Counted from the stretch's first letter, positions 8,503 to 19,331 are shown. The stretch: DNA of 64,000 nt from Candidatus Methylaffinis lahnbergensis (GCA_002890675.1 PEFW01000007.1:1-64000), one strand, 5' to 3'. Made by a program: numbers and translations. Notes: a model not told the origin generated them from the letters alone.

Positions 8503-9720
8503 TTAGTTCGGGAAGGTTCCACCGGGCGGGCATACCTTTGAAGGGCCGGCGAAGGTGCCATTCATGGAAAACTTGCCACCAGCCCCCTCGTTCTGGAAGA
8601 CGGCATCATGGTCCTTGGAATAGAACCATGACCAGAACACGGTCTCCTGCGGATGGTAAGTTACTCCATTAGGCATTAAGATTGGCGGAAAATTGGTACC
8701 GGTCAACGCGTCGCCAACTTCCCAGACGCTCGGGTTCGGGCAGCCGGTTACTTGTCCAATATTGCCCCACAAGGGCGTCAGATTGTTAACGAGCGGATCG
8801 TCTAGCCATTCACCAACTTCATGCGCCGCAACCGAAACATCTGTGATCGAGCCGAATAATCCGGTGGTGTCGTAAACGAGTGGGGAGTAGGTTTGGAAAT
8901 TGGGGAGTGCAGAGTGATACACGAAGCAGCAGGTGCTCGTGTTGCCCTGGTAGAACCAAACGTCGCGCATCAGGAAGATCACGAAGGAGGTCGGGTCGCC
9001 ACCAGCGGCGCTGAGAACGGTAGTGGACAAATAATTGTCAAAAAAGTTAAAGTCGATACCTCCCAACAAGGCGCAGCCGCCGCCGTCGAAGATGATCGCG
9101 CTATGGCCGACGGTGGTGGCCTGTAATATATTCTGTGTGGGAGCAATGGTTACGTCGTAGTGCGTGCCGTAAACGCTCGCGGGGCCGCCGATTGCTGTCA
9201 AGAATTCGGCCCGGCGATGCGTGTTATTGTAGGTCCGTGCCCCCATGTTAACGCCATTGACTAGAGCCGCGTGTCCAGCGCCTGAGCCGCCATCAAAGGA
9301 CACAGGACTAAAAATCGGCGAGCTCAGGAAGTTTGCAAGGTCAGTGTGTCCCAACGACCCGCCGCAGCTATTTGGAGCGATCGGATTGAACACGTGGCCG
9401 GCGATGTGAAGTTTCACCGGAACCACGAGTACTTTGACATGCGCCTTTGTAGGTGGTGTCGCAAATGGGGACTTCCCCACGATCACATCCGTGTAGGTTA
9501 TACCGTCCTTGCTGGCTACGACATTAAAGCTCGCCATCGGGATGGTTGTACTTGCTTTAGACGCGGCCATCGCGTCATCGGTGGTCCCTCCCTTCCACGG
9601 AATGGCAATGGAGTAGGCCCTTAGATGCGGCTTCGCCGCGGCTTGGGCACGCAGCTTAACCGTGGTCGCCGTCAGGGCCGCCGTGGCAAGGCATAAAATT
9701 AATATTGTTTTACGTTTCAT
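8503..9720 (-). CDS. Secreted protein with HEVGE...DDP motif
   Basis: 405 residues with a clear signal peptide (basic MKRK, hydrophobic helix, cleavage near LRAQA). The mature protein is rich in Gly, Ser, Thr, Asn and aromatic residues, as in extracellular proteins. The strongest motif is AAHEVGEWLDDPLVNN (His300, Glu301, Glu304), reminiscent of the HE-x2-E...DP segment of secreted exordium-like and some protease-like proteins, where it may bind metal. It is not a canonical HExxH metalloprotease. Function unknown. The gene lies between the terC 5' fragment and intact terC, and is transcribed divergently from terC with 185 bases between their starts. Confidence 0.8.
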   Translation of the reverse strand: MKRKTILILCLATAALTATTVKLRAQAAAKPHLRAYSIAIPWKGGTTDDAMAASKASTTIPMASFNVVASKDGITYTDVIVGKSPFATPPTKAHVKVLVVPVKLHIAGHVFNPIAPNSCGGSLGHTDLANFLSSPIFSPVSFDGGSGAGHAALVNGVNMGARTYNNTHRRAEFLTAIGGPASVYGTHYDVTIAPTQNILQATTVGHSAIIFDGGGCALLGGIDFNFFDNYLSTTVLSAAGGDPTSFVIFLMRDVWFYQGNTSTCCFVYHSALPNFQTYSPLVYDTTGLFGSITDVSVAAHEVGEWLDDPLVNNLTPLWGNIGQVTGCPNPSVWEVGDALTGTNFPPILMPNGVTYHPQETVFWSWFYSKDHDAVFQNEGAGGKFSMNGTFAGPSKVCPPGGTFPN

Positions 9721-9905
9721 AGGGTGCTCCTAATTCTTGATCCCGAATATCCGATTTGCCTACCTAAGAGGTGCGCATCTTATGCTTAGCCTGTCCTGAA
9801 CGCAAGTGTCAGCTAGATCGCGGTCGGAGAGGCGGCTTAGCCGCGTGGCCCTTGTGGAACGGTGCCGAACTTGATCTCGCGCCAAATACGCCCTACCTCC
9901 ACGCC

Positions 9906-10589
9906 ATGGACCCCGCCCCGACGGCTTTCTGGCTCCCGCTTCTCGAGATTATCTGGATCAATATTCTTCTCTCGGGCGACAATGCCGTGGTAATCGCGCT
10001 GGCCTGCCGCTCGCTGCCTGGCCGGCAACGGAGGCTGGGCGTCATTCTCGGCTCCGGCGCGGCGGTCGCCTTGCGCGTCGTCTTCACCGTTCTTGTCGTT
10101 GAATTGCTGGGCCTGCCTTTCGTGAAGATCGCGGGCGGCGTTCTCCTGCTGTGGGTCGCGGTCATGCTCGCCTTCGCGGAGCAGCCTGAAAAGGAGGTCG
10201 CGCCGGCCAGCACGCTGTGGTCCGCCATCCGTATCATCGCCGTGGCGGATGCCGTGATGTCGCTCGACAATATGGTCGCGATCGCCGCCGTAGCGAAGGG
10301 ATCGAAACTGTTGATTCTTCTTGGTCTCGCCTTGTCGATTCCGCTTATCGTCTTCGGCGCCACGATCGTGCTCGCGCTGTTAACCCGTTTTCCCATCCTC
10401 GTTTGGGCCGGCGCGGGGCTGCTCGGCTGGATCGCCGGAAACCTCATCGGCGCCGATCCCGATCTTGCCGCCTGGCTGCGCGTGCGCTGGCCCGGTTTCG
10501 AGGCCTGGGACGGACCGGCGGGAGCCGCTATTGTGCCTTTCATCGCGTGGCTGGGCCGCAGGCACAAAACCCCAACGCAGCAAGCGTAG
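9906..10589 (+). CDS. TerC/YjbE family integral membrane protein
   Basis: 227 residues from ATG 9906 (MDPAPTAFWLPLLEIIWIN). Seven or so hydrophobic helices; two conserved acidic motifs lie in membrane segments, SGDNAV (Asp25) and MSLDNM (Asp121-Asn122), as in the YjbE branch of TerC proteins, which are linked to metal (manganese) export or metal loading of exported proteins. That role is family knowledge, not shown here. Upstream in-frame codons to 9771 lack family sequence. The promoter and first 84 coding bases exist a second time at 7965-8104 in direct orientation. It ends 81 bases before the facing cobT gene. Confidence 0.88.
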   Translation: MDPAPTAFWLPLLEIIWINILLSGDNAVVIALACRSLPGRQRRLGVILGSGAAVALRVVFTVLVVELLGLPFVKIAGGVLLLWVAVMLAFAEQPEKEVAPASTLWSAIRIIAVADAVMSLDNMVAIAAVAKGSKLLILLGLALSIPLIVFGATIVLALLTRFPILVWAGAGLLGWIAGNLIGADPDLAAWLRVRWPGFEAWDGPAGAAIVPFIAWLGRRHKTPTQQA

Positions 10590-10670
10590 GGCCAAGCGCG
10601 GAGCAACTCCGAGTAGACCGGGAGGAGAATGGCGCAATCTCCGGCGTGACCAGGCACCGCACGCAACTTT

Positions 10671-11696
10671 TCAATCCTCTCCCCTGCCCGCCACCTTGGC
10701 TTCCGCGAACGTCGCCATCCCGGTGTAGCAGGCAACCGCCGCCTTGATAATTCCGAATGCCAAGGCGGCGCCGGTGCCTTCCCCGAGCCTGAGGTCAAGA
10801 TCGAGCAGCGGCTTCTTGTGCAGCCGCCGCAGCACATCCGCATGCCCGCCTTCGGCCGCGACATGGGCCGCCATGCAATGGTCGAGCGCACGGGGATCCT
10901 GCGCATGAAGTATGGCGGCGGCGGAACAAACCACATAACCATCGAGGATCACCGGAACGCGCTCCATGCGCGCCGCGATGATCGCGCCGGCGATCGCCGC
11001 TATCTCGCGCCCCCCGAGGCGGCGCATCACCTCAAGCGGGTCGGCGAGATGCTCCCTGTGCCGCGCGACCGCCGCCTCCACCGCCGCGATTTTCCGCGCT
11101 AAGCCACGATCGTCGATCCCCGTGCCGCGCCCAACCCAATCGGCCGCCGCGCGGCCGTAAAGCGCATGGTAAATGGCGGCCGCGATCGTCGTATTGCCGA
11201 TGCCCATCTCGCCGAGGAACAAAAGATCGATATCGCCGGCGATGGCTTCCATTCCGAAAGCGAACGTCGCGGCGGCCTCCTTTTCCTCCAAAGCCGGGGT
11301 CTCGGTAATGTCCCGTGCCGGAAAGTCGAGCGCCAGATCGAAAACCTTTAGGCCGAGCCCATGGACCGCGCAGATCTGGTTGATCGCGGCGCCTCCGGCG
11401 CGAAAATTGTCCACCATGGCGCGCGTGACCGAGGCCGGATAGGCTGACACGCCTTTTTCCACCACACCATGATTGCCGGCGAACACCGCAACGAGAGGCC
11501 GGTCGATCGACGGCACTGGCTTTCCCTGCCAAGCGGCCAGGAACCCGGCGATTTCCTCGAGCCGCCCGAGCGACCCAGGCGGTTTGGTCAACTCCGCCTG
11601 GCGCGCGCGGACAGCGTCGCGAGACGGCTCCGAGGCCCCGGGCATCGAGGCAATGAGATCGCGAATCGAGTCAAACGGCGGTTTTGCGGCGGACAT
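10671..11696 (-). CDS. cobT: Nicotinate-nucleotide-dimethylbenzimidazole phosphoribosyltransferase
   Basis: 341 residues, the usual family length. Makes alpha-ribazole phosphate for the lower ligand of cobalamin. Visible are RPLVAVFAGNHGV near residue 65, the phosphate-binding region LGEMGIGNTT and the catalytic glutamate in RLGEGTGAALAF (Glu306). ATG 11696 (MSAAKPPFDS) was chosen because the family starts shortly before the TKPPGSLGRLE segment; the longer frame upstream is unrelated. It faces away from cobS, its pathway partner, about 1.8 kb away, with two damaged genes between them. No cobalamin riboswitch was recognised in the upstream region. Confidence 0.95.
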   Translation of the reverse strand: MSAAKPPFDSIRDLIASMPGASEPSRDAVRARQAELTKPPGSLGRLEEIAGFLAAWQGKPVPSIDRPLVAVFAGNHGVVEKGVSAYPASVTRAMVDNFRAGGAAINQICAVHGLGLKVFDLALDFPARDITETPALEEKEAAATFAFGMEAIAGDIDLLFLGEMGIGNTTIAAAIYHALYGRAAADWVGRGTGIDDRGLARKIAAVEAAVARHREHLADPLEVMRRLGGREIAAIAGAIIAARMERVPVILDGYVVCSAAAILHAQDPRALDHCMAAHVAAEGGHADVLRRLHKKPLLDLDLRLGEGTGAALAFGIIKAAVACYTGMATFAEAKVAGRGED

Positions 11697-12087
11697 CGCG
11701 ACTCGGGGGGTGCACCAAGAGGCGTCTTCTAATCCCGCACGGCCGAAGCCGGAAGTGGCATGCGACAACACGCCTCGCTTTTTGCGGCATTTGCTATATT
11801 GCAGTGTAAGGCAGGCGCCGCGCGCCGCATCTACTGCTGCAACGGGACGAAAGGCGAGCAAGGCAGTTTCGTAGTGTATCAGTTTGAATTTCCGATTCCG
11901 ACCCGTTGCAGACCTTCGTCCATGGCTCGGCCGAGCAGATCTTACCTTTCAGTAGCAGTCGTTGCTTCAGCAGTCCGGCCAAACCTTGGCGAAGGCATCT
12001 AAGCGTGGACCCCGTTAAAGGTGGCGCGCTTTCTAATCTGCCCAATTCCTTACTTTGGGAGCAAAATTACGCAATTCAGGGGATCCC
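11697..12087. other. Upstream region of cobT, no gene seen
   Basis: 391 bases holding the leftward cobT promoter and the rightward promoter of the small gene at 12088. A TATATT-like element near 11795 could be a -10 box. No cobalamin riboswitch box, repeat or credible reading frame was recognised. Confidence 0.5.
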
Positions 12088-12422
12088 ATGGCAATCCACT
12101 TCAAAACTGAGACGCCCAAAAAGCTCTTGGCCGCATACAAGAAGGCGATTGACGACGGGCACATCAGCACCTGGTCTTATGATTCCGATGGCGATTTTAC
12201 GCATACCGCCGACCAATGGAATAAGAAAGCCTGGCTGCGTCCCAAGGTTCAGGAGGGGCGGAGTTGGTGCTTTACGTTCTAGCCCCGAAAGATACGGAGC
12301 TTAGTTCCACCATTTACGCCGTTTATCATGGCCACTTCATCGAATCGATGCTGAGGCATTGCGACAAACTTTTCAGCGAAGGTCGCGCGAGCTCGATGCC
12401 AGAGGAAGGCGATGTCACGTAA
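12088..12422 (+). pseudogene. Small conserved-type protein gene broken by a one-base frameshift
   Basis: ATG 12088 (MAIHFKTETPKKLL) follows AGGGGATCCC. Reading stops at 12282, but the neighbouring frame continues with ELVLYVLAPKDTEL, HGHFIESMLRHCDKLF and ends at 12422, which together make a coherent protein of about 110 residues. The break is at GAGGGGCGGAG (12253-12264): one more G in the run at 12255-12258 would restore QEGAELVLYV. So one base has been lost in a G run. The product is not recognised; it is soluble. Its last codons overlap the start of the NYN gene by 11 bases, suggesting an operon. A real frameshift or a sequencing error in the G run are both possible. Confidence 0.65.
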
Positions 12423-13144
12423 TATACCCGACAACTATTTTTTCATAGACGGCTCAGCGTTAACCGCGCAAATTCGCCAGTTACGGCGCGAAGACCCCTC
12501 GTTCACGGACAGAAAACTTTGTCCAAAACAGGCTGATGAGTTACTTCATGCGCGCTTTGGTCGACCTACACGGGTGCGGATACAAGCGTGTAACCTTCTA
12601 TTTCCCGAAAGGAGATGAATCCGCAGTGGAAGAATACCTAGTTCTGCCGGATCATAAGAATCCTGGAGAAATACGCGACCTACATTTTAAGTACTGCGGA
12701 CAAAAACTTAAGAAGTCTGCAGACTTTAATGAGTTCGTCGAGACAAATGTTCCCACAGAATACCAAAATCGCTTTAGCAAGAGTCAAAAGGGGATCGATA
12801 TAGAGATCTGCTGCGATGCGTTTAAGCTGGCTAGCGCGTCACGGCTAGAACGCCTTTTCCTGTTTACGAACGATGATGACTTTATTCCATTTTGCAGAAT
12901 GATCGAGGAGTTCGGGGCAAACATCAGTATCATCCATCTTTCAGACACAGTAACCAGGAACTTGTCACAGTTGCAGGAGGCAGATAGCTACGATGTTGTC
13001 CCTAAGCCTCAACTGCAGCAAATGTTTTTACCAATCCCCGACGCGCCAATACCTAGCGCTTCAATCCCACAAGAGGCGCCACCTTCAGCACTTAAGCCTG
13101 AGGCCGCTCCGTCAGATATGACCATTGAAGACCCGTCGCCTTAG
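12412..13144 (+). pseudogene. NYN-domain (PIN-like) ribonuclease gene with frameshift
   Basis: The N-terminus starts at ATG 12412 (MSRNIPDNYFFIDGSAL) and the rest lies in the next frame from about 12530 (SYFMRALVDLHGCGYKR). A one-base insertion, or loss of two bases, near 12527-12536 explains the break. The joined protein of about 240 residues shows NYN signatures: FFIDGS (first acidic residue), KGIDIEICCDAF (second) and LFTNDDDFIPFCRMI (third), then GANISIIHL. NYN proteins are PIN-fold metal-dependent RNases found in RNA processing, toxin and defence settings. The C-terminal 50 residues are Pro/Ser/Ala-rich and probably disordered. It is coupled to the damaged small gene upstream. Function as RNase is family inference. 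Confidence 0.72.
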
Positions 13145-13472
13145 TCGAACCCAGGATCCGGACGTTGTGCTAACAAGAGAAGAGGTTTCACATCGGCAGT
13201 CACTCTGAGTCCAGTGTCAGAGGGACTGGCAGGGACCCGCTCGGCGCACTGATTCAGGCGGCTTGAGCGAATAACCGCTTTCCAGTCATTGCAGAAATTC
13301 AAACTGCGACACTACCGGCAGCTTGTAGCGAGGTTGGGTCTGTTTGCCAGAGCACACGCCCACATTGGCGAACTGAGATCCCGGCCCCTGGTTCGCGCCT
13401 GGGCAATCGCGCCTATTCCGCGGCGCATCCCACGCCTCTCGACAAAACCCGCGCGATCACGGATGAAAAGGG
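13145..13472. other. Upstream region of cobS, no gene seen
   Basis: 328 bases between the NYN gene and cobS. No credible gene, repeat or cobalamin riboswitch was recognised. The junction between imported and resident DNA probably lies here. Confidence 0.5.
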
Positions 13473-14261
13473 ATGCGCCTGGGCTCGTCGCTTCTCGCCG
13501 ATTTTTATTTTTGTCTCGGGTTTTTCACGCGGCTGCCCTTTCCCTCGGCGGAATCGACCAGCAACCGCTCCCTTACCAATTTCCCCCGCGCGGTCCGCAT
13601 GTTACCGGTGGCGGGCGGCCTCGTGGGATCCATCGCGGCGCTCGTTATGGGGATGGCCTCTGGGCTCGGTTTCCCCCCGCTCCTCGCGGCGCCGCTCGCG
13701 ATTTGCGCTTTGATATTGCTCGGCGGGGCGTTGCACGAAGACGGGCTTGCCGATTGCGCCGACGGGTTCTCCTGTGGTGCGACCCGCGAGCGCAAGCTCG
13801 AAATCATGCGGGACAGCAGGATCGGCACGTTTGGTGCCGTCGCACTCGTACTCAGCCTCTATTTGCGGGCGACGAGCCTTGCCCTTATCGCGGACGAAAG
13901 CCTAGGCCTCGCCGGAGCGGTGCTGATCGGCGCGACCGCTTTGTCCCGCGCGGCTTCGCTTATGCCCTTGGCTCTCCTTCCGCCCGCGCGGGAAGACGGA
14001 GCCGGTTTTGCGGCGCGAACGCCGGAACGAGCGGCGCTCAAGGTCGCTGCGTGCCTCGCCATTATTTTTGCGCTCGCTCCCCTTGTGGCGGGCGCGTCTC
14101 TCACCCGCTCCCTAACGGGCATTGCCGCGGCGACAGGCGCGGCTTATGCCATTGTGCCACTCGCTCGAAAACAAATCGGCGGCCAGACCGGGGATGTCGC
14201 GGGCGCCGCGCAGCAACTTAGCGAAATCGCGTATTATCTCGCGTTCGCGTCGGGCGTTTGA
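13473..14261 (+). CDS. cobS: Adenosylcobinamide-GDP ribazoletransferase
   Basis: 262 residues. Joins adenosylcobinamide-GDP to alpha-ribazole in the last steps of cobalamin synthesis, in the inner membrane. The family signature GGALHEDGLADCADGF is at about residues 87-102, and FFTRLPFP lies near the N-terminus. Several hydrophobic segments fit its polytopic nature. It uses the product of CobT; the two genes are divergent with an accessory insert between. ATG 13473 is preceded by AAAAGG; earlier starts lack family sequence. Confidence 0.93.
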   Translation: MRLGSSLLADFYFCLGFFTRLPFPSAESTSNRSLTNFPRAVRMLPVAGGLVGSIAALVMGMASGLGFPPLLAAPLAICALILLGGALHEDGLADCADGFSCGATRERKLEIMRDSRIGTFGAVALVLSLYLRATSLALIADESLGLAGAVLIGATALSRAASLMPLALLPPAREDGAGFAARTPERAALKVAACLAIIFALAPLVAGASLTRSLTGIAAATGAAYAIVPLARKQIGGQTGDVAGAAQQLSEIAYYLAFASGV

Positions 14262-14310
14262 CGCAAAGCTTTGCGAGCGAGGATCCCGGACCAAGACTGG
14301 CCCGAGAGGA

Positions 14311-15426
14311 CTAAACCCCGGCGAGATATTGCGTCGGATCGACAGGCTTTGTGCCCTTGCGCAGTTCGAAATGAAGTTGCGGCGATGCGACATTGCCACT
14401 CTGCCCGGATTTCGCGATCGTTTGCCCGCGCTTGACCGTCTCGCCGCGCTTGACTTGGATATCGCCATTATTCGCATAGGCGGAAACAAAGCCATTGGGA
14501 TGCCGGATCAAGATCAAATTGCCGTAACCCTTTAACTCGTTCCCGGCGTAGGCGACGACGCCGCTCTCCGCTGCTTTCACGGAGGTTCCTTCCGGAACCG
14601 CGATATTGATCCCGTCGTTACCGCCCGGTTTGAATCCTTGGATGATGCGTCCCCGCGCGGGCCAGCGGAATTCCGGGTTGGCCGCCTCCGAAGCCATGGC
14701 GGTTTTTTTCGGCTCGGTGGCCGGGGCTGGCGCCGGATCGCGCGTCGATGCCTTGGTTTCGCCAGGCCTCTTGGCCTGCGCCGTTTCCTGCTTTGCCGCA
14801 GGGGCGGCTGGTTTCCGCGCGGCGGCAGCCTTGGTTGCGGGCGCGTGCATCTTACCGGCTTTCAAGCTTTCAGCCTGGCTGGCCAATGTGCGAAGGTGCC
14901 CGTCCGCCACCTTCGCCGGGGCCGCCGGTTTTGCCGCCGCGGAATGAGCGGCCACGCGAGCTCCGCTCGAAGCGGCCAAAGCCGCGTTATACACTGGGAT
15001 AACGATGTGGGTTCCGGGCCGTATCTCCGACGCCGAGGCAAGACCGTTTGCCCGGACGAGCGCATCGAGCGGCACGCCATAACGGTTTGAGAGAATTTGG
15101 GCGTTCTCGCCTTGAGTGACGACGATCGGCGAACCGCCTTTCGCCGACCAGCCCGCGGCGCTTTGCGTACCTTGCGGCGGCGCGGGATTGGCGCTTGCCG
15201 TTGCCGCGCCAAGCGGTCGCGACTGCACTCGAGAACCCGACACCGGAGCCCCGACGCCCGCCGTGGGGGCCTCGCTGGCGACGTTCGCCGAACTCTGGAA
15301 AGGATTGGACCAAGGATCGCTCAGACGCTCGGAATTTGCGCAACCGGCAAGCAAGCCCGCGGCAACGCCACTCAATGCGAGACGAATCGCGAAACGTGCG
15401 CGGGACATACAAACAAAATCACTCAT
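14311..15426 (-). CDS. LysM/LytM lipoprotein, NlpD-like, catalytically degenerate
   Basis: 371 residues. The N-terminus is a lipoprotein signal ending LLAGC. A LysM peptidoglycan-binding domain follows (VVTQGENAQILSNRYGV to THIVIP), then a long Ala/Lys/Pro linker, and a C-terminal M23 (LytM) domain. The zinc ligands of active M23 enzymes are altered: GGNDGINIA replaces the usual HxxxD segment and PQLHFEL replaces HLHFE. It is therefore probably an amidase activator like NlpD or EnvC rather than an enzyme. Its position at the end of serS-surE-pcm matches the classic nlpD neighbourhood. ATG 15426 or 15408 are both possible starts. Confidence 0.85.
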   Translation of the reverse strand: MSDFVCMSRARFAIRLALSGVAAGLLAGCANSERLSDPWSNPFQSSANVASEAPTAGVGAPVSGSRVQSRPLGAATASANPAPPQGTQSAAGWSAKGGSPIVVTQGENAQILSNRYGVPLDALVRANGLASASEIRPGTHIVIPVYNAALAASSGARVAAHSAAAKPAAPAKVADGHLRTLASQAESLKAGKMHAPATKAAAARKPAAPAAKQETAQAKRPGETKASTRDPAPAPATEPKKTAMASEAANPEFRWPARGRIIQGFKPGGNDGINIAVPEGTSVKAAESGVVAYAGNELKGYGNLILIRHPNGFVSAYANNGDIQVKRGETVKRGQTIAKSGQSGNVASPQLHFELRKGTKPVDPTQYLAGV

Positions 15427-15559
15427 GACGCAACCCCACAGGCGCAATGCCTTTCCACGCCATTACGTGCGGATTAAGTTAAGGGAGAGTTTAAAGATGA
15501 ACGAATAGTCACGAAAAAGCAGACAAAATTATATTTCTTCGCGATCAGTCCTGGTCCCG

Positions 15560-16249
15560 TCAAAGCGCTAATGCTTCGTCTCGCAAAAGCGCCTGCAGCC
15601 GGGACGGGCAAACCGGGGTCTCAATGATGCCTCCGGCGCCGTTAAGCGCGATCCGCGCGATGTGCTGGCGCGACATAAATTTGGGATCGGGCCGCGCCGC
15701 GACGAGCAGCCCATCCTCGCTAAGCGCCGCAATGAGATTTTCAGGAACCTCGGCAAGCAAACCCTGGACGATCACCCGGTCGAAGGGGCCTATCCCCGGC
15801 AAGATCGCCAGGCCATCGCCAAAGACGACCCCGGCGTTGGTGATGCCGAGCCGCGCGAGCCGCGCCTCGGCCTGGATCGCGAGGCTCTTAAATCGTTCGA
15901 TGGAGAGCACTTCCCGCGCCATCCGGGCCAGCAACGCTGTCGCATAGCCCGATCCGGTTCCGATTTCGAGCACGCGATGGCGAGGCAACGGTGCCAGCGC
16001 CTCGATCATCTTGGCGGTGAGCCAGGGTTCCGGGAGGGTCTGGCCGCAACGCAGCGGCAGCGCGATTGCCCGGCGCGCCAGATCGGCAAACCGGTGCGGC
16101 ACGAAAATCTCGCGCGGCACGTTTTCAAGCGCGCGCAGAAGGCCAAGATCCTGGATTCCCCGCGCGCGGAGATCCATGAGAAACGCCGCCTTGTTTTGCG
16201 CCTCGATCGCTTGCTCCTCCAATCCGGGCGGCGGCACCTCGACGGACAT
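15560..16249 (-). CDS. pcm: Protein-L-isoaspartate O-methyltransferase
   Basis: 229 residues, usual size. Methylates isoaspartyl residues in damaged proteins using S-adenosylmethionine. The SAM-binding motif VLEIGTGSGYATALLA is at about residues 92-107, and the substrate loop LPLRCGQTLPEPWL precedes it, a variant of the common GQTISQP. It follows surE by 17 bases and so is in the serS-surE-pcm operon. Confidence 0.92.
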   Translation of the reverse strand: MSVEVPPPGLEEQAIEAQNKAAFLMDLRARGIQDLGLLRALENVPREIFVPHRFADLARRAIALPLRCGQTLPEPWLTAKMIEALAPLPRHRVLEIGTGSGYATALLARMAREVLSIERFKSLAIQAEARLARLGITNAGVVFGDGLAILPGIGPFDRVIVQGLLAEVPENLIAALSEDGLLVAARPDPKFMSRQHIARIALNGAGGIIETPVCPSRLQALLRDEALAL

Positions 16250-16266
16250 CGCGAGAGCGGCCTCGA

Positions 16267-17028
16267 TTAGCGCAATACAAGCGCAAAGCGCGTGAGCGCG
16301 GGTTCGTCGGTCATATCGAGTTTCAGCGGTGTGACCGAGATGTTGTTGCCGGCCAAGGCTTCGAGGTCGGTGCCGTGTCCCGGGGTCGAATTGCCGCGCG
16401 CGAACGAGATCCAGTAATAAGGAATGCCGCGCCCGTCTGCCCGCTCATTGATCATCGCCGTTTGCGCGTCGCGCTGGCCTTGGACACTGACCGCTACCCC
16501 TTTGACTGCCTCCGGCGGACAAGCCGGAAAGTTCACGTTAATCGCGATATTTGGTGGAATGCCCGCGGCGAGGATTTGGCCGATGAGGTCCGGCGCATGG
16601 GTTTCTGCGCAGCTCCCAAAGCCTTCTTCGCGCCCGATCGGGCCATTGGCCTGGGAAAGAGCAATCGCGGGTAGGCCGAGGCTCGCCGCCTCGAGCGCGC
16701 CCGCGACCGTACCGGAATAGATCACGTCATCGGCGACATTCTGGCCGTTATTTATGCCGGAAAGGACGAGATCGGGTCTTGTGCCTTCGAGCAGCCTGTA
16801 CACGCCTAGGATGACGCAATCAGTGGGCGTGCCTTTTACCGCGAAATGCCGTTCCGAGATTTTGCGCAACCGCAAGGGATCGTTGAGCGTCAGCGAATGG
16901 GCGACGCCGGACTGGTCATATTCGGGCGCGACGACAAAAATATCGTCCGACAGGGTCTTGGCGATGCGCTCCATGAGGGCGAGGCCCGGCGCGTAAATGC
17001 CGTCGTCGTTGGTAATCAGAATGCGCAT
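16267..17028 (-). CDS. surE: 5'/3'-nucleotidase SurE
   Basis: 253 residues. Metal-dependent nucleoside monophosphate phosphatase. The N-terminus MRILITNDDGIYAPGL carries the paired metal-binding aspartates (Asp8, Asp9), and SGINNGQNVADDVIYSGTV is the second family motif. Spacing to serS is 9 bases and to pcm 17 bases, an operon. The combination with pcm is common and linked to stress survival. Confidence 0.95.
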   Translation of the reverse strand: MRILITNDDGIYAPGLALMERIAKTLSDDIFVVAPEYDQSGVAHSLTLNDPLRLRKISERHFAVKGTPTDCVILGVYRLLEGTRPDLVLSGINNGQNVADDVIYSGTVAGALEAASLGLPAIALSQANGPIGREEGFGSCAETHAPDLIGQILAAGIPPNIAINVNFPACPPEAVKGVAVSVQGQRDAQTAMINERADGRGIPYYWISFARGNSTPGHGTDLEALAGNNISVTPLKLDMTDEPALTRFALVLR

Positions 17029-17037
17029 CCGCGTGTC

Positions 17038-18510
<1,473 letters not shown>

Positions 18511-18528
18511 TCAAAGGCTCAGCCAGAG

Positions 18529-19305
18529 CTAAGGCCCCTGCCCCGCCGGTTTTGCTTGATTCTTCTCGATCGTCGCTACGGACAAGATCGAAAGCTCGTA
18601 GAGGCCCAAGGCCGGAACGGCAAGCGCCAGCATGGAAAATATGTCGGGCGGCGTCAGGATCGCGGCGGCAATAAAAACAAGGACGATGGCGTAGCGCCGT
18701 TGCCGCCGCAAAAAATCCGACGTCACGATGCCAATGCGTCCAAGAAGGGTCAAAACCACCGGCAATTGAAACGTTATGCCGAAAGCGAAGATCAAGGTCA
18801 TGATCAGCGAAAGATATTCGCTGACGCGCGGCAAAAGCTCGATTTGCGCGCGCCCCGGCTCCTTGGCCTGCTGCATGCCAATAAAAAACCGCAACAAATT
18901 TGGCATGACGACGAAATAGACAAGCAGCGCGCCGGCCGCGAAAAATACCGGCGTGGCGATGAGATAAGGCGCGAAGGCCTTGCGTTCCTGCTTATAGAGG
19001 CCAGGCGCGACAAAAGCGTAGAGCTGCGCAAAAATCACCGGACAGGAGAGAAACGCGGCCGAAAAAATTCCGACCCTGATTTGCGTAAAAAAATATTCCT
19101 GCGGCGCGGTATAGATCAGCCGCGCGTCCGGACCGGCGGCGTGTTCGAACGGCACGACCAAAATATTGTAAATGTCCTTGGCGAAATAGAAGCAGACGAC
19201 GAACATCACCACGAAGGCAAAGAGCGCCTTGATGAGCCGCGCGCGCAGCTCGATCAAATGATCCATCAAGGGCGCTTTTGTCGCCTCGATATCGGCGTCG
19301 GTCAT
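18529..19305 (-). CDS. tatC: Sec-independent protein translocase subunit TatC
   Basis: 258 residues, six predicted membrane helices. Recognises twin-arginine signal peptides together with TatB. Visible family features: [15 protein letters not shown] at the N-terminus, the first periplasmic loop with [27 protein letters not shown] before helix 3, and [11 protein letters not shown] in helix 4. Follows tatB by 26 bases. Confidence 0.96.
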   Translation of the reverse strand: MTDADIEATKAPLMDHLIELRARLIKALFAFVVMFVVCFYFAKDIYNILVVPFEHAAGPDARLIYTAPQEYFFTQIRVGIFSAAFLSCPVIFAQLYAFVAPGLYKQERKAFAPYLIATPVFFAAGALLVYFVVMPNLLRFFIGMQQAKEPGRAQIELLPRVSEYLSLIMTLIFAFGITFQLPVVLTLLGRIGIVTSDFLRRQRRYAIVLVFIAAAILTPPDIFSMLALAVPALGLYELSILSVATIEKNQAKPAGQGP

Positions 19306-19331
19306 GAGTGGCTCGTTCCGGAAGGCATGGG

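Noticed and set aside
7928..8533. Leftward frame of 201 codons
   Set aside because: Runs antisense through the terC fragment and the end of the multicopper oxidase remnant; no start signal or motif.
13150..13300. Possible cobalamin riboswitch upstream of cobS
   Set aside because: No B12-box-like sequence or matching stem pattern could be found by eye.
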